The notes under the pieces: model-generated | Databases searched by the model: none | Seen by the model: only the letters and a program-made list of their open reading frames with translations | What the model was told of the DNA's origin: nothing | Translations under genes and position numbers: made by a program | Shown here: in pieces, positions 48,088 to 58,832 of the stretch | Numbering within the stretch: the first letter of the stretch is position 1 | Layout: every line of letters starts with the position of its first letter | Source: Hydractinia symbiolongicarpus | Taxonomy: Eukaryota; Cnidaria; Hydrozoa; Anthoathecata; Hydractiniidae | Direction: 5' to 3' | DNA: 64,000 bases | Assembly: GCF_029227915.1 (NCBI RefSeq) | Contig: NC_079882.1 | Location: forward strand, 27,347,001 to 27,411,000

Positions 48088-48665
48088 GAAATGTTGCCTG
48101 TCTGGCAGGATTTTGCATCTTTACATGCACATTATTTTCCGTTTAAAATTGTTAGAATAAAATTTTTTTTAAATTTTATTTTATTGTAGGAGTTGTTTTG
48201 TTATATCAAAATGAAACAAAAAATACAAAAAAAAACAAATTTTCAAAAAAGTTGTTAACAAGCTTTAAGTTCTTTAAAAGCATTCTTTTTAGGACAGTCA
48301 ATTGTTAAAAATTACATTATTTGAATTTTTACATTATTAATTCACAAATAAGTCGAAGAAATGGTCGTGAAAGAATCAACCATTCTTTTTTTTACAGTTT
48401 GTGAAGCTGAATCTCTCATCGAGTCCATATGATGGGTGCCAAATAAAAACATAGAACATGGAGAACGTGGAGAAATCCACTTTAATCAATATCTATATAT
48501 ATCAAGAAAGTCTGTTATGAATTACACTGACAATTAATTCTATTATTGACGAAAAACAGCTAAAACAATATACGTAATAAAAAAAATCTTACATTTGGTA
48601 TGTGTAAGTTGATTGAATGTCCGTAATCCGCGATGCATAAGGTAAAAACGAATTTTGGAATGTTT
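48088..48665 (+). repeat. 578-bp Helitron 3'-flank repeat, copy 2
   Basis: Direct repeat of 46556-47133, same length. Its left edge abuts the foldback element. Confidence 0.9.
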
Positions 48666-49365
48666 TTATTGCCCTGACTTTTAGTTCGTGGATTATCCCT
48701 TAAACAAGAGATAATCTACTTAACAAAGCGCGCCACGGGAAGGCAAGCCATGGGACTTTGCGCTTCACCTAAAAAAGAAAGAAGAGCATGTGTTAGACAA
48801 CATAAGAAAACAGTGGTATGGAGAAGTGTGGAAAAGGAAATAATAACCTACTGTAATGGACAATTGTGTTTTCGAAGGTGTAGTCAGAAAGAAAGACAAA
48901 TAAATCTGGTGTGCTATATTAAACTACCTGTTTAATTTATTGTACAACATAAACTCTTTAAGTTATCCTCGCACTTTTATTAACGATAAGAAATAGGAGT
49001 TATCTGAAAGATTCGAACACAATAATGTAAACGGTGGAATGTAATAAACCATTACATACTAATAAGGTTTTATCACTTAGTGAGTAAAAGAATGTGACAA
49101 TAAAATAAGAATGAAATGAAGTTGAAAATGGGTAATTTAATATAAGCCATCTGGAATCGCAACAGAAACTTCAATTAAGAGAATTGTTCCGTAAATAATA
49201 TGTTATGAAAACTTCTCAACAGCTACTTTGTAGTGTCAACGTGACACAATAGGGGGCATTCAAAAACGCTCAAATAGTCATTACTATGTACTCATCCGTC
49301 AACTAATTTGTATTTGCCTTAAAATGTTTGAACAAACTGTTTTTTGAATGCCTCCATGTTATCTA
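48666..49365. other. Spacer with conserved hairpin motif
   Basis: Contains the first of two related hairpin sequences (48718-48778) and a GATTATC/GATAATC inverted repeat just before it. No gene supported. Confidence 0.45.
48718..48778 (+). repeat. Conserved stem-loop repeat, copy 1
   Basis: AAGCGC (48726-48731) pairs with GCGCTT (48760-48765) around CCACGGGAAGGCAAGCCATGG. About 60 bp align with 51939-51998. Differences in the stem preserve pairing (C-G here, T-A in the other copy). Confidence 0.6.
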
Positions 49366-49395
49366 TCTATAAATTAATACGACTTGTGTAAATTC
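49366..49395 (+). mobile_element. Helitron-like 5' terminus
   Basis: A|TCTATAAATTAATACGACTT matches the terminus of the autonomous element at 41239 over about 20 positions, then diverges. It may mark a second, non-autonomous element extending rightwards, possibly as far as the 3'-type end at 57504. Confidence 0.5.
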
Positions 49396-49524
49396 AAATG
49401 GATTTGTTAGGAAACACAAAAACGAAGTCTGTTCAGAATTGTTTTTACTCCGCAGAATTTTATTTTTGTTTGAAAACATGTTTAATTATAAAGCACTGTC
49501 GATCTCATCACCATGACAAAAGAT

Positions 49525-51069
49525 TCATTTTCCAAAATGAAAAGTGATAGTTCCGTCATGGCAATTAGACACAACAGTGCAGGGTCGACTTCGCTCTTGT
49601 GTTTCGGGGAACTGTGTTTGTTTATCATTAGTTGTAATGCTGGTGGTAGTTTTTTTATTTAGTTGTTTCTTCCAGCTCCTTTTGAATTTTTCACTGTCTT
49701 TATACCCATTATGTTTCCAAAACTGAAACGATCTTTCAGATTTTGGACCAGGGTTCTCATCCCTATATTCTTTGTAGCGAGCACGAAGCTCGTCGTTCTC
49801 TTTTTCCTTTTCTGAAAAAAATTAAACTTCTAATAATCAAAGATTTTACGTGCAAGTGCTAACGGTGTCCTCAATTTTATGTTACTTACTACTTACTATT
49901 TAAGTAACAATTGAAATTTGTAATTATGATTGATCTCTTTAGGTAAGTTGTGAAAGTAATTAAAATTAAAAATTAAATTGCTCGACATAATATAATATCT
50001 GCACTGTAAAGTCATGAAATGTGCTGATTTAAGTTGTCCTTTTTCACCATGAAATTTATGCTTGTTGATAGAACGTTTTTAAGAAAGTTTGAATGATGAC
50101 GTTAAAAGATTTCGCAACAGTCTACGATGTTGTCATTAAAACACTGAAATTTTAGGTCATTCTTAGGTAATAAAAATGATCAATGATGTACACACATGAG
50201 TTTATAGTCATGTGTTTTCATTTTATCTAATAGAAACGTATAATGACACTTACGTTCCCTTCTTTTCTCTTCTTTTAAACTTCGCATTTCTTTTTTCATT
50301 TGACGCAAAGCGTCGGCATGATCTGCAACTAAGGAGATTTATTGGTAAAACTTTATTAAAGTCAATATAAAAAAAAAGGTTTTTAATCGATATTCCCTTC
50401 ACTGAGTTTACACAGTATATATGAGCAACTTACTTTCCTTGTCACGCCCCTCTTTCAGTAAGTCAATCTCTTTTTTCAACGTCACCAAGGACTTTTCTTG
50501 TTCAATACCTAATTTGAAAATAATATAAAAGTAATTTATTTTTCATTCTATTGGTAGTTAAATTTAGATGTGTTCTTCTTAGACAAATAAAGTTTAATTA
50601 AACGAAAATAATCGTTAAAGTATTTCCTTGAGATTGCACCTCAGTATAATAAAAAACTTACTTTCCTTTCGACGACATTCTTGCATGTTCCATAATTCTT
50701 TTTTTAATTTTATTATCGTTTCGTCTTCTTCCATAACTAAGCAAAAAAAGTCATTTATTCTTGGCTGTGTCCTTTTAGATAAATAGAATTTTGAGGAAAA
50801 ATAAATTGTGAATTATTAATTATTGACATGTGCATTAAAGAAGAATTAACAAAGTTTGTTTCCAGTGTAAATTTTTGCAAATTTTCTAATAATAATACTT
50901 TGAATCGAAAAGCTATAGCTTTTTTTTCAAGCAAACTTTGTCAGTTGTTGTTCTGCTTACATAAAATTACATGGATTATTATACTCAAGATAATTATACA
51001 AACAATCGTGGGATACTTACTATTGTTTTCCAAATCATCCATCTCAAAATCTAGCTCTATTTCACCCAT
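49525..51069 (-). CDS. Small coiled-coil protein (5 exons, 184 aa), unrecognised family
   Basis: Exons (minus): 51069..51021, 50736..50662, 50508..50434, 50322..50254, 49811..49525. All four donors read GTAAGT and all four introns are phase 1. The frame is open throughout and ends at TGA 49525-49527. The start is ATG at 51069 (MGEIELDFEMDDLE). Residues about 1-18 are acidic. About 19-100 form a charged Lys/Glu/Leu-rich helical coiled coil (LKKELWNMQ, LKKEIDLLKEG, MKKEMRSLKEE), where exons 2 and 3 are both 75 nt and exon 4 is 69 nt, consistent with exon duplication. The C-terminal ~85 residues include an aromatic/basic patch (SFQFWKHNGY) and a Ser/Thr-rich tail ending TFHFGK. No signal peptide or membrane segment, so cytosolic or nuclear. 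It lies between two Helitron copies, is absent from the autonomous element, and may be captured host cargo. Confidence 0.75.
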
Positions 51070-51938
51070 TTTAATATATTTATTACCTAAAACAAATGTG
51101 CGTCATTTGTTTAACTTTATAAAGTATTATAACACACTTTGAAAGTAGAATAAAAAAAACTTTTTTTAAAGGTCGTGGGTTTAATCCACTGGATCCATAA
51201 TTTTTGCAGCACTTTTAAAGATAATGCGCAGGTTCACTTCTACTAAAATTTTAATTTTTTATTACCGTTTATAATAATGGTTAGATCTACAAAGCTATCA
51301 TTTTTGCAATTTAAAAAGGCCTTGGCTTTCAGTTCATGGAAAGTTCCTTATTCGTAGCAATTTTTTGGGTAAAAACATTTCATTTAAAACAATTTTGTTC
51401 ATTTATAGATTGAAGTTACTTTTGGTTCCGTACAAATTTGCAAAAACGTAAAACAATTGTCTCTAACTTTTATTTTAATCAAATAAATCGACGTAATTAA
51501 TTCGATAAGAAGAACATTTTGGCTTTTATAAGGGTCTGTAAAGTGTTAAATTTAACGAATTAAAGGGTTTAAATACTTTTGTAAATCTTTTATTTTTGCA
51601 ATTTAGCCTTGTTCTTATATACACATTACTAAAAGTACGAACAATGAAAATCCAAGTTGTAATACAATAAGAGTCAAATTTGCAACATTTCTTCAGTAAT
51701 ATTACTTAGCTCTAAGCGATGATGTTTTGCCAAAATATATATTAGAAGTCAAAATAAAAAAAAATTAGACCATAACAATGCAGTCTATTTGTAATCATGA
51801 ACTATATATATAAAACTGATTAAAAACTGAATTCTAAGTCCGAAAAAAATTCTATGAACTAAAAATTTATAGATGTCAAATGAGCGAACAATAACTCCAA
51901 TATTATTTCCAAAAGAACTGCTACGAATATGGTAAATC
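51070..51938. other. 5' flank of the coiled-coil gene
   Basis: AT-rich. An AG acceptor-like site (TTAGGTAATAAATAT on the minus strand) just upstream of the ATG suggests a possible 5' UTR exon further right. Nothing else seen. Confidence 0.4.
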
Positions 51939-52036
51939 CACTTAACGAAGTGCACCACGGGAAGGTAAGCCATAGGTCTTTGCACTTCACCTAAAAAGAC
52001 ATAAAGCTAAGTCTTTATGATTCTACCCTTTTTAGG
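51939..52036 (+). repeat. Conserved stem-loop repeat, copy 2, with second hairpin
   Basis: GAAGTGCA (51947-51954) pairs with TGCACTTC (51981-51988) around CCACGGGAAGGTAAGCC. A second perfect hairpin follows, CCTAAAAAG (51990-51998) with CTTTTTAGG (52028-52036). Copy 1 keeps the first stem but lacks the second's right arm. It contains a splice-donor-like AAG|GTAAG in the loop. Could be a structured RNA or a transposon hairpin. Confidence 0.55.
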
Positions 52037-52605
52037 CTTGCACACACATTAAAGCTATCAAGTTCTTCACATTGCACTTGCCTAGACAGTTATTTACACA
52101 TGCTTTCCAATTTCCAATTCTTTTATATGGTGTTTTGATTAAGAACTATAAACCTATTCTTGCGCTGACATATACGATATTTATATATATAGAGGAGAGG
52201 TCATTGGATATAACATATGAAATAAACTGTTTGCATATTACAGTACAAGCGCTTGACAACAGTTGGTGAACATTGAAAAGCAATGCAAAACAAAATATTA
52301 AAGTGAAAGACTTTAAATTTGAGTTAAATCATTTATTTATTGACGTTTTTTTTATCAGTGGATTGCACTGAAATCCTGTATGTAATAAAAGTGCTTTTCA
52401 AATTTCACCTGTGTGCAATTTTAAAGTAAATGTTAATCCATAGCATTCTTCTTGCAAGAATCATATCATCTTGCGCAGGAATCATCTCATCCCACCTGGT
52501 TACTGTGAATTAACATCATACTTTAATCAGAAAAAAGAAAGCGAGAACTCAAAAAAGATTATTATTAACAAATTCAATTTTAGAAAAAAATTGTGCAATT
52601 AAATG
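52037..52605. other. Spacer left of the inverted Helitron copy
   Basis: AT-rich, no gene; direct junction into Helitron sequence at 52606. Confidence 0.5.
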
Positions 52606-54734
52606 TTTGTGAATTAATAATGTAAAAATTCAAATAATGTAATTTTTAACAATTGACTGTCCTAAAAAGAATGCTTTTAAAGAACTTAAAGCTTGTTAAC
52701 AACTTTTTTGAAAATTTGTTTTTTTTTGTATTTTTTGTTTCATTTTGATATAACAAAACAACTCCTACAATAAAATAAAATTTAAAAAAAATTTTATTCT
52801 AACAATTTTAAACGGAAAATAATGTGCATGTAAAGATGCAAAATCCTGCCAGACAGGCAACATTTCTCAATTTCAAAAATGACAAAAACTTACTGCTAGC
52901 TGGACTAAAGTACTTGCTGATAAACAACATTTTTTGTGTAGGATTTATTTAAAACATATCCTTGTTTGTCTGTTCTTAACACTTTAACTTTAATATCGTT
53001 GAATGAACGCGCCCTTGAAAAAGCCACGTAAAGTTGACCATGAGAAAAGCAAGGTCTTCGGAGAAAAATCCCAACTTTTTCAAAGGTTTGTCCTTGTGCT
53101 TTATTAATTGTCATTGCATATGACAATCGCAACGGAAACTGACGCCTTCGGAGCTGAAAAGGTAAGCCAGTGTCAGAAGGCGTTAATTGAACCTTTGGAA
53201 TGAGAACTCTGTGACCTTGCGCTATACCAGTTAATATTTCTGCATCAATTGTGTTTATCCTTAAGTGGCGCACAACTAACCTTGTGCCATTACACAATCC
53301 TGATTTTAAGTCAAGATTTCTTAACAGCATTACTACCGCGCCAACCTTTAGTTTAAGAGAATGTGGTGGCATACCTGACGGAGTAAGAGAATTTAAAAAC
53401 TCTAAAGGATACAAATTTTGTTCTTCAACATCATCTGCTACAACAGAGTCAGCGCTATTGTATGTTATTACATCCCCTGGGATCTTTTCAAGAACTTCAT
53501 CATTTATCTGCAACGTATCTTCATTTGTCGCAGATAATATAACTCTCGACGAATAGTCTTCAATAATAATGCCATCAAACATGATATCGATGAGATTTTC
53601 ACTGTTTTTTAATACACAAGTAGGAGGTATTTCTATGCAGTCCCTAAAAGGAACAGCTGGTTTTGTGGGAAGTTGGTCACTTCCAAGCTGCAAAAGCCAA
53701 TCTGCAAATTCCTGCTCTTGTAGTCCGGCTCGCATATTTAACCGTAGTTGAAAAGAAGTTATTAATGGCCATATATATGAGCTCTTTAAACATACATCAA
53801 TCACTTCTGCAGGTCTTGCTTTTTTGACTACAGGTAAAATTTGTCTAAAATCTCCGCCTAAAAGAACAACTTTTCCTCCAAAAGGGAGATTGACGTTGGT
53901 AATATCTCTAAGCATAGTGTCAATAGCCTGTAAAGCATACTTTGGAATCATGCTACACTCGTCAAATACAATAAGATCTTTTTCCCTTAAAGATAAAGCT
54001 TGATGACTTGTAGGAGACAAATTACACGTACTTGTATCCACTATAGGAACGGGTAGCCTAAATAAAGAGTGTACAGTGACACCCTTATTCAAAAGAGTTG
54101 CAGCTATTCCAGTCCAAGCACAGGTTGCTACTTTTATCTCCCTACTTTGCAAATATTTTATAATGTAGTTGTAAGTATATGTTTTTCCTGTGCCACCAGG
54201 ACCATCTAGATAAAATAAGCGGGAGTTCTGTGGATTACCATTACAAACATTTGTTACAGCGCCAATAATGGTATCTGCTGCATTCACCTGATCACGATTT
54301 AATGTAGGTCGAATTTGGGCTACGTCTTGAGCTATCAAACCCAAATCCGGATCTGGGTCTGCTGGAAGTTCTTCTACTTCTGGTAAGCCAAAATCAGCAA
54401 GACTTTTACCTGATTGTCTGATAGTTGTTGCTATATTGCTTAGAGCAGCAAGTTCTGCATTAACTTCTTCCATAGTACGACTGAAATCTTCAATCATACC
54501 CATGCGGTTATCCAGCCACAGCTGTAGTGGATTGTTTAAATCACAATGGGTAAGTAAGAAACAAAAGGTTTGCCTTAATTGCCTTGGAGAACCGACAGCA
54601 GTCACTTCTTCCAACGTCCTCTCCCACTCATCATCACCTTCAAGAAGACCTCTTGCAAGGCAAGCCTCGCGAAAAGTTGGGTACAAGTGGTCATTGAACG
54701 TTCTTAAAAATTCAAAAGAAGTTGCACCAGGAAC
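52606..54734 (-). mobile_element. Inverted, 5'-truncated copy of the Helitron
   Basis: Collinear without indels with 44688-46816 of the intact element (coordinates sum to 99422 throughout). It includes the C-terminal coding part and 299 bp of 3' flank. The break at 54734 falls inside the coding region. The near-identity indicates a very recent event. Confidence 0.9.
52905..54734 (-). pseudogene. Truncated Helitron transposase (helicase half)
   Basis: About 610 codons identical in translation to the last part of the intact transposase apart from one change (PADPF becomes PAVPF, GAT to GTT). The PIF1-like helicase motifs remain (GPGGTGKT, VFDECSM, TINKAQGQTF), but the zinc-binding and HUH/tyrosine nuclease parts are missing, so it cannot transpose itself. 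The open frame runs a further ten codons (to 54764) into unrelated sequence, so a helicase-only protein could in principle be made. Confidence 0.93.
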
Positions 54735-54754
54735 CAATATATTCATTTTAACCT

Positions 54755-55379
54755 TACAGAACATTGCTATGATTAATTTATAAAACCATGCTCTTCTTCA
54801 AATGTTTTTTTAAAGATTTATTTTGAATGAAAGAGTAGAGAATAACTAAGGAACAATGGAAAATATTGTTGATTAGAACCATTTCAACGACTAACAAATA
54901 TACATAATACCACGTATTATGATTTATCAAACACAAAATGGTACGGAATGTCAGTGTATAAGTACATATTTGCATTTGCATTTTGCTGATTAAGTAGAAA
55001 CCAAGCAGTGAGATGAGAAAGGCGATTTTCAGCTCTCTCAACTGCAGCTGCTTCATCACCTTCACGAAAGTAAACCCTTTCATAATTTGGCAAATGAAGA
55101 GCTAGTCTGAATATTTTAGTTTGAATATATTGGTTTCTACTTAATCAGCAAAATGCAAATGCAAATATGTACTTATACACTGACATTCCGTACCATTTTG
55201 TGTTTGATAAATCATAATACGTGGTATTATGTATATTTGTTAGTCGTTGAAATGGTTCTAATCAACAATATTTTCCATTGTTCCTTAGTTATTCTCTACT
55301 CTTTCATTCAAAATAAATCTTTAAAAAAACATTTGAAGAAGAGCATGGTTTTATAAATTAATCATAGCAATGTTCTGTA
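54755..55379. repeat. ~250-bp inverted repeat built partly from Helitron coding DNA
   Basis: The left arm (about 54755-55002) and right arm (about 55131-55379) are near-perfect reverse complements. The inner part of each arm is Helitron coding sequence (counterpart of about 44490-44575). The outer part (from CATAATACGTGG outward) is unrelated to the intact element. The 128-bp centre is also Helitron (counterpart of about 44382-44490, minus orientation), so this is a rearranged palindrome rather than a simple transposon end. Confidence 0.85.
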
Positions 55380-55490
55380 AGGTTTTTTCATGTTTTATTT
55401 TCAGTTTTGATTATATTATTGTTGCCAGACATGTTTTATAGCTAGCATCATAAAAAGCCAACCACCACCAACAACTAGCTAGCTAGCTAG

Positions 55491-55492
<2 letters not shown>

Positions 55493-55580
<88 letters not shown>
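55493..55580. repeat. (AT)n microsatellite, about 88 bp
   Basis: Uninterrupted AT dinucleotides after an (AGCT)n-like run (CTAGCTAGCTAGCTAG). Confidence 0.97.
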
Positions 55581-55583
<3 letters not shown>

Positions 55584-55779
55584 GCCATGTTCTTTATACC
55601 TAGCTAAGTCTCCAGTTTATATTTAAGTGACTAGCTATTAGCTGCTGTAGCTAGCTAATGCTAGCTTTAAACTAAAGATTCCCAGTATATATATTCCCAC
55701 AAAACCCATCAAACGTTATTAACCCTGAAGATTTTAAACATTTTCCTGGGTTTTTTTTGGTTTGCGAAGTTCTTTTCCT

Positions 55780-57478
55780 CCAAATATTCTGAAAATAAAG
55801 TTCAGAAATTACTTATTTTTAAAATGTAAATTTAATTTGTTTCAAATTGTGGTTTTGACATTTTCATGTAAGAATTTGTGGGCAAAAACCTTAATCAGCA
55901 TGCTAAAAGAACTGATTTTTCTTAATTTAGAATTACTAAACACAACCATTTTCTTACATTTAGTGTAAACTTTTGTGCGTATGGCTTATATTTAATACAC
56001 CAAAAGAGCTACTTTGTTGATTTCAATTTTATACTCTTTGTAAGCTAATTTTTTCTTCTTTTTGACATTTTGAATTAACTTATTGCAGGCATATAATATA
56101 CATGCATATAAAAAAATGGAATTTTGCAAATTTCTGTTTTACCACTCAATTTTTACATTTTATAAGTTATTTGGAACAGAATGGTATGAAATAGACCAAA
56201 ATACCTGATCTTCGTTGTTTTTAATTTACAGGCTGTGTCTGTGAAACTTTAAGGGGAACATTTGGTGGAAGACAATGGCATGACATATACTGATAGAACT
56301 GATTTTTGTTGTGTTAGATGTTATATCTGAACCTTTTTGACATTTTATGTTAATTTTGCGAGGAAGGACCATATATATACACAGAAGAAGAATTCAATTT
56401 TACACCTTGCAAGCTTTGTTTTTCTATATTTTGTATAAATTCTTACTGGGAAGGACTCCGTGCAATATATCGAAATGACTGATCCTTCTTGATTTAAATT
56501 TGATGTTCTAAATCGTATATAGTTTTGGAAATTTTGTGTAAGATTTAATGGGTAAGGGCTAGATGCAATATGTCAAAAAAACTTTTTTTGTTGAATCAGA
56601 AGCACTCCCTACAACCATTCTTTTTTTTACACTTTGTGAAGCTTTTGTGAGGAAAGAGTGTATTATCGAAATAACTGTTTTTTGTTGCAAACTCTTTTTC
56701 TTTGGCATTTTGGATTAAAATATTGTTTTAGAGGGCATATGCAGTAGATATATGTACTGAAATAGTTAAATTTTGCAAACTTTGATTTTGTCGTTACCTC
56801 TCACTTTTTACCTTTTGATTAAACTTTTGTGGGAGACCGTCGGTATGCGAAGGACCAAAATAAGAGATTTTAGTATTATTTAGAATTTGTATTTTGTTTT
56901 GCAAAATTGGTGCAAAAATTGACATAAAATGAACTTATATATAGATTGATTGCTGTTGTTTAACATGACTCATTATGACTTATATATATATTTTATGGAA
57001 ATTTGTGACAGAATACTATGTGAGATTTGAAATTTTGTTTACTTTATTGATGGTAAAACAGCATGTAAATTGCTAAAAGGACTTTATTAATTTTAGATTT
57101 AAACACCGTTATTTTTCACATTGTGTGTCAACCTTTGGCAGGGTTTGCTATAAACTAACTGATTTTAACATATACAATGAGAGAGATTTGTGTTTGACAT
57201 TGATCAGCTTTTTTGTATATATGTGGCGTTTTGGGTGATTTAAATTTTATGGGTGAGATGTATGTTGAAATGCTTTTTAAAAACTTTTTTCCGAATAATT
57301 TTTTGCATTTGTCAGATGGTCAGAGCAAGTAATTTTAGTAGATTTAGATTTTAAATGTCACATATGTACTGCAGTTTTTTTGGTCATTTATATAATAATG
57401 CAGATGTAAGATGTGCACTGCTGTATTGTTTGTTTTTTGATGGACATATATCTGCTACATAAATTAAATGGAATACAG
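55780..57478 (+). repeat. Degenerate ~95-bp tandem repeat (satellite-like)
   Basis: A phrase like AACTGATTTTTGTTGATTTAGA recurs at 55910, 56007, 56202, 56298, 56478, 56580 and 56671, that is at about 95 bp or twice that. Between occurrences are TTTTGACATTTTGTGTAA and TTTGTGGGGAAGGAC-like phrases. The block CCATTCTTTTTTTTACA near 56.62 kb also occurs in the Helitron 3' flank near 46.85 kb, linking this array to Helitrons. No coding capacity. Confidence 0.6.
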
Positions 57479-57504
57479 TGGATTCTTCCACGGGAAACAG
57501 CTAG
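57479..57504 (+). mobile_element. Helitron-like 3' terminus
   Basis: The hairpin GTGGA-TTC-TTCCAC is followed by GGGAAACAG and terminal CTAG, then T. This is the hairpin-plus-CTRR structure expected at a Helitron 3' end. The satellite-like array lies immediately upstream. Confidence 0.55.
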
Positions 57505-57770
57505 TTAAAAATTAATGTCACTAAGTTTTGAGATTTTCAGTTTAGTTGAAAAAAGGCATAAATTTCCTTAAATTTCGCAAGTGTTTATTATCCATTTGTC
57601 CTTTACATAGCGTTTGCATTAAAAGAGAAATTATTTTTATTATGTTAAATCTTTCAAAAACTAGTCTCAAAATGTAACTGTGTAAAATGGAATAGGAGAA
57701 AATGACTAAATTTTGTGCAAGTAATTTTTATTTTTAGCGAATAAATTTTCTTACTCACTATTCTTTAACC
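57505..57770. other. Short spacer
   Basis: AT-rich; nothing recognised. Confidence 0.5.
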
Positions 57771-58065
57771 GACTGGTGACCTTGTGGTAGAGCGCTCGCC
57801 TTCAGTGCGGAAGATCTTGGTTTCAAACCCCGACCGAGTTATCCCAAAGATTATGAAAGTGGAAATCCATCCTTTCTGCTTAACGTTCATCATGAGAATA
57901 GGATTGATATCTCAGGCGGTTGTCTAGTTGAGCAGCTGTTGTGCTTGCACTCCTTTGAAGCTCAAACAGGAGCTTTAAATGCACTAGGACCCCCTTGGCA
58001 GGACTCTCATTGATAACAGTTCTTTTAAGGAATGAAGAGGCTATCCTGGGTAAATAATTGTAATA
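57771..58065 (+). mobile_element. tRNA-derived SINE
   Basis: The head has RNA polymerase III promoter-like boxes: TGTGGTAGAGCGCTCG (A-box-like) and GGTTTCAAACCCC (B-box-like, 57819-57831), about 70 bp in all. A tRNA-unrelated body follows to about 58065. It lacks a clean acceptor stem, so it is not a functional tRNA gene. Confidence 0.75.
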
Positions 58066-58832
58066 ACAATTTATCTGACTTTTTACTACTTAGACAGTTG
58101 AAAATTATAGCATTTAATCAATTTAAGTGCAGCCCTTGTCTGTTAATTGCAATATAGTTAATTTTTTTTAAATCTGTGATAAAACTTAAAACTTTTATTT
58201 ACCATCGTCCAACATGGGTTTTTATATAAGAAACCACTTTATAAAAAACTGACTAGTCGCTTTCCAAAAAATTAAGAAACCTGTAGCTACTTCTACATGT
58301 TTCTTACATGTGGAAAATATCCTCTTTGTTACCAAAAAAGGCATATTTTTATTTCATTGCCTTCCATTTTTTGTAAAATCAGAAAAAAAACAGCATATTT
58401 TCTTTTCGAAATGCTTTTTTGTTTCTTCGCAGGAATAGTTTTGTCCTTGGTAAATGCGCACTCAAGTTGGGGTTAAATCCGGTTAAAAAAATTTACTTTC
58501 ATGACTTTTTGTAAAAAACAAATAAACGCGTTTGGTAACAACTGAATATGAAAATCAATCTTTTGGTATCACAAAACAAAAGAAGGTATATTAATGGAAA
58601 ATGGAAGGTATATTAATGGCAAGCGCTTTCAAATATTAATACTTCGTGCTAAGTAAGCCAACCGTTTAAATACACGGAAAATTACACTGTACATTTACGC
58701 TTGCCTCACGAAGACATTTCTTGTAATGCAAATTAAAATTCGAATAAAAATTCGTCTGCAGAAAGGTTTTATGACTTAGGGTAGTCCAACAAATGAATGT
58801 AAAAGCGATGTTACTTAATGGTTTATAAGTGG
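58066..58832. other. Spacer between SINE and palindromic element
   Basis: AT-rich, no gene supported. Confidence 0.5.

Noticed and set aside
48750-48935. Plus-strand frame of 61 codons near the stem-loop repeat
   Set aside because: Begins inside the conserved hairpin, no domain, not conserved in the second hairpin copy.
54735-54764. Ten extra N-terminal codons of the truncated transposase frame
   Set aside because: Comes from unrelated sequence beyond the break at 54734; not part of the Helitron protein.
57771-57850. Functional tRNA gene
   Set aside because: A- and B-box-like sequences are present but there is no paired acceptor stem or clean cloverleaf, and an unrelated body follows, as in a SINE.
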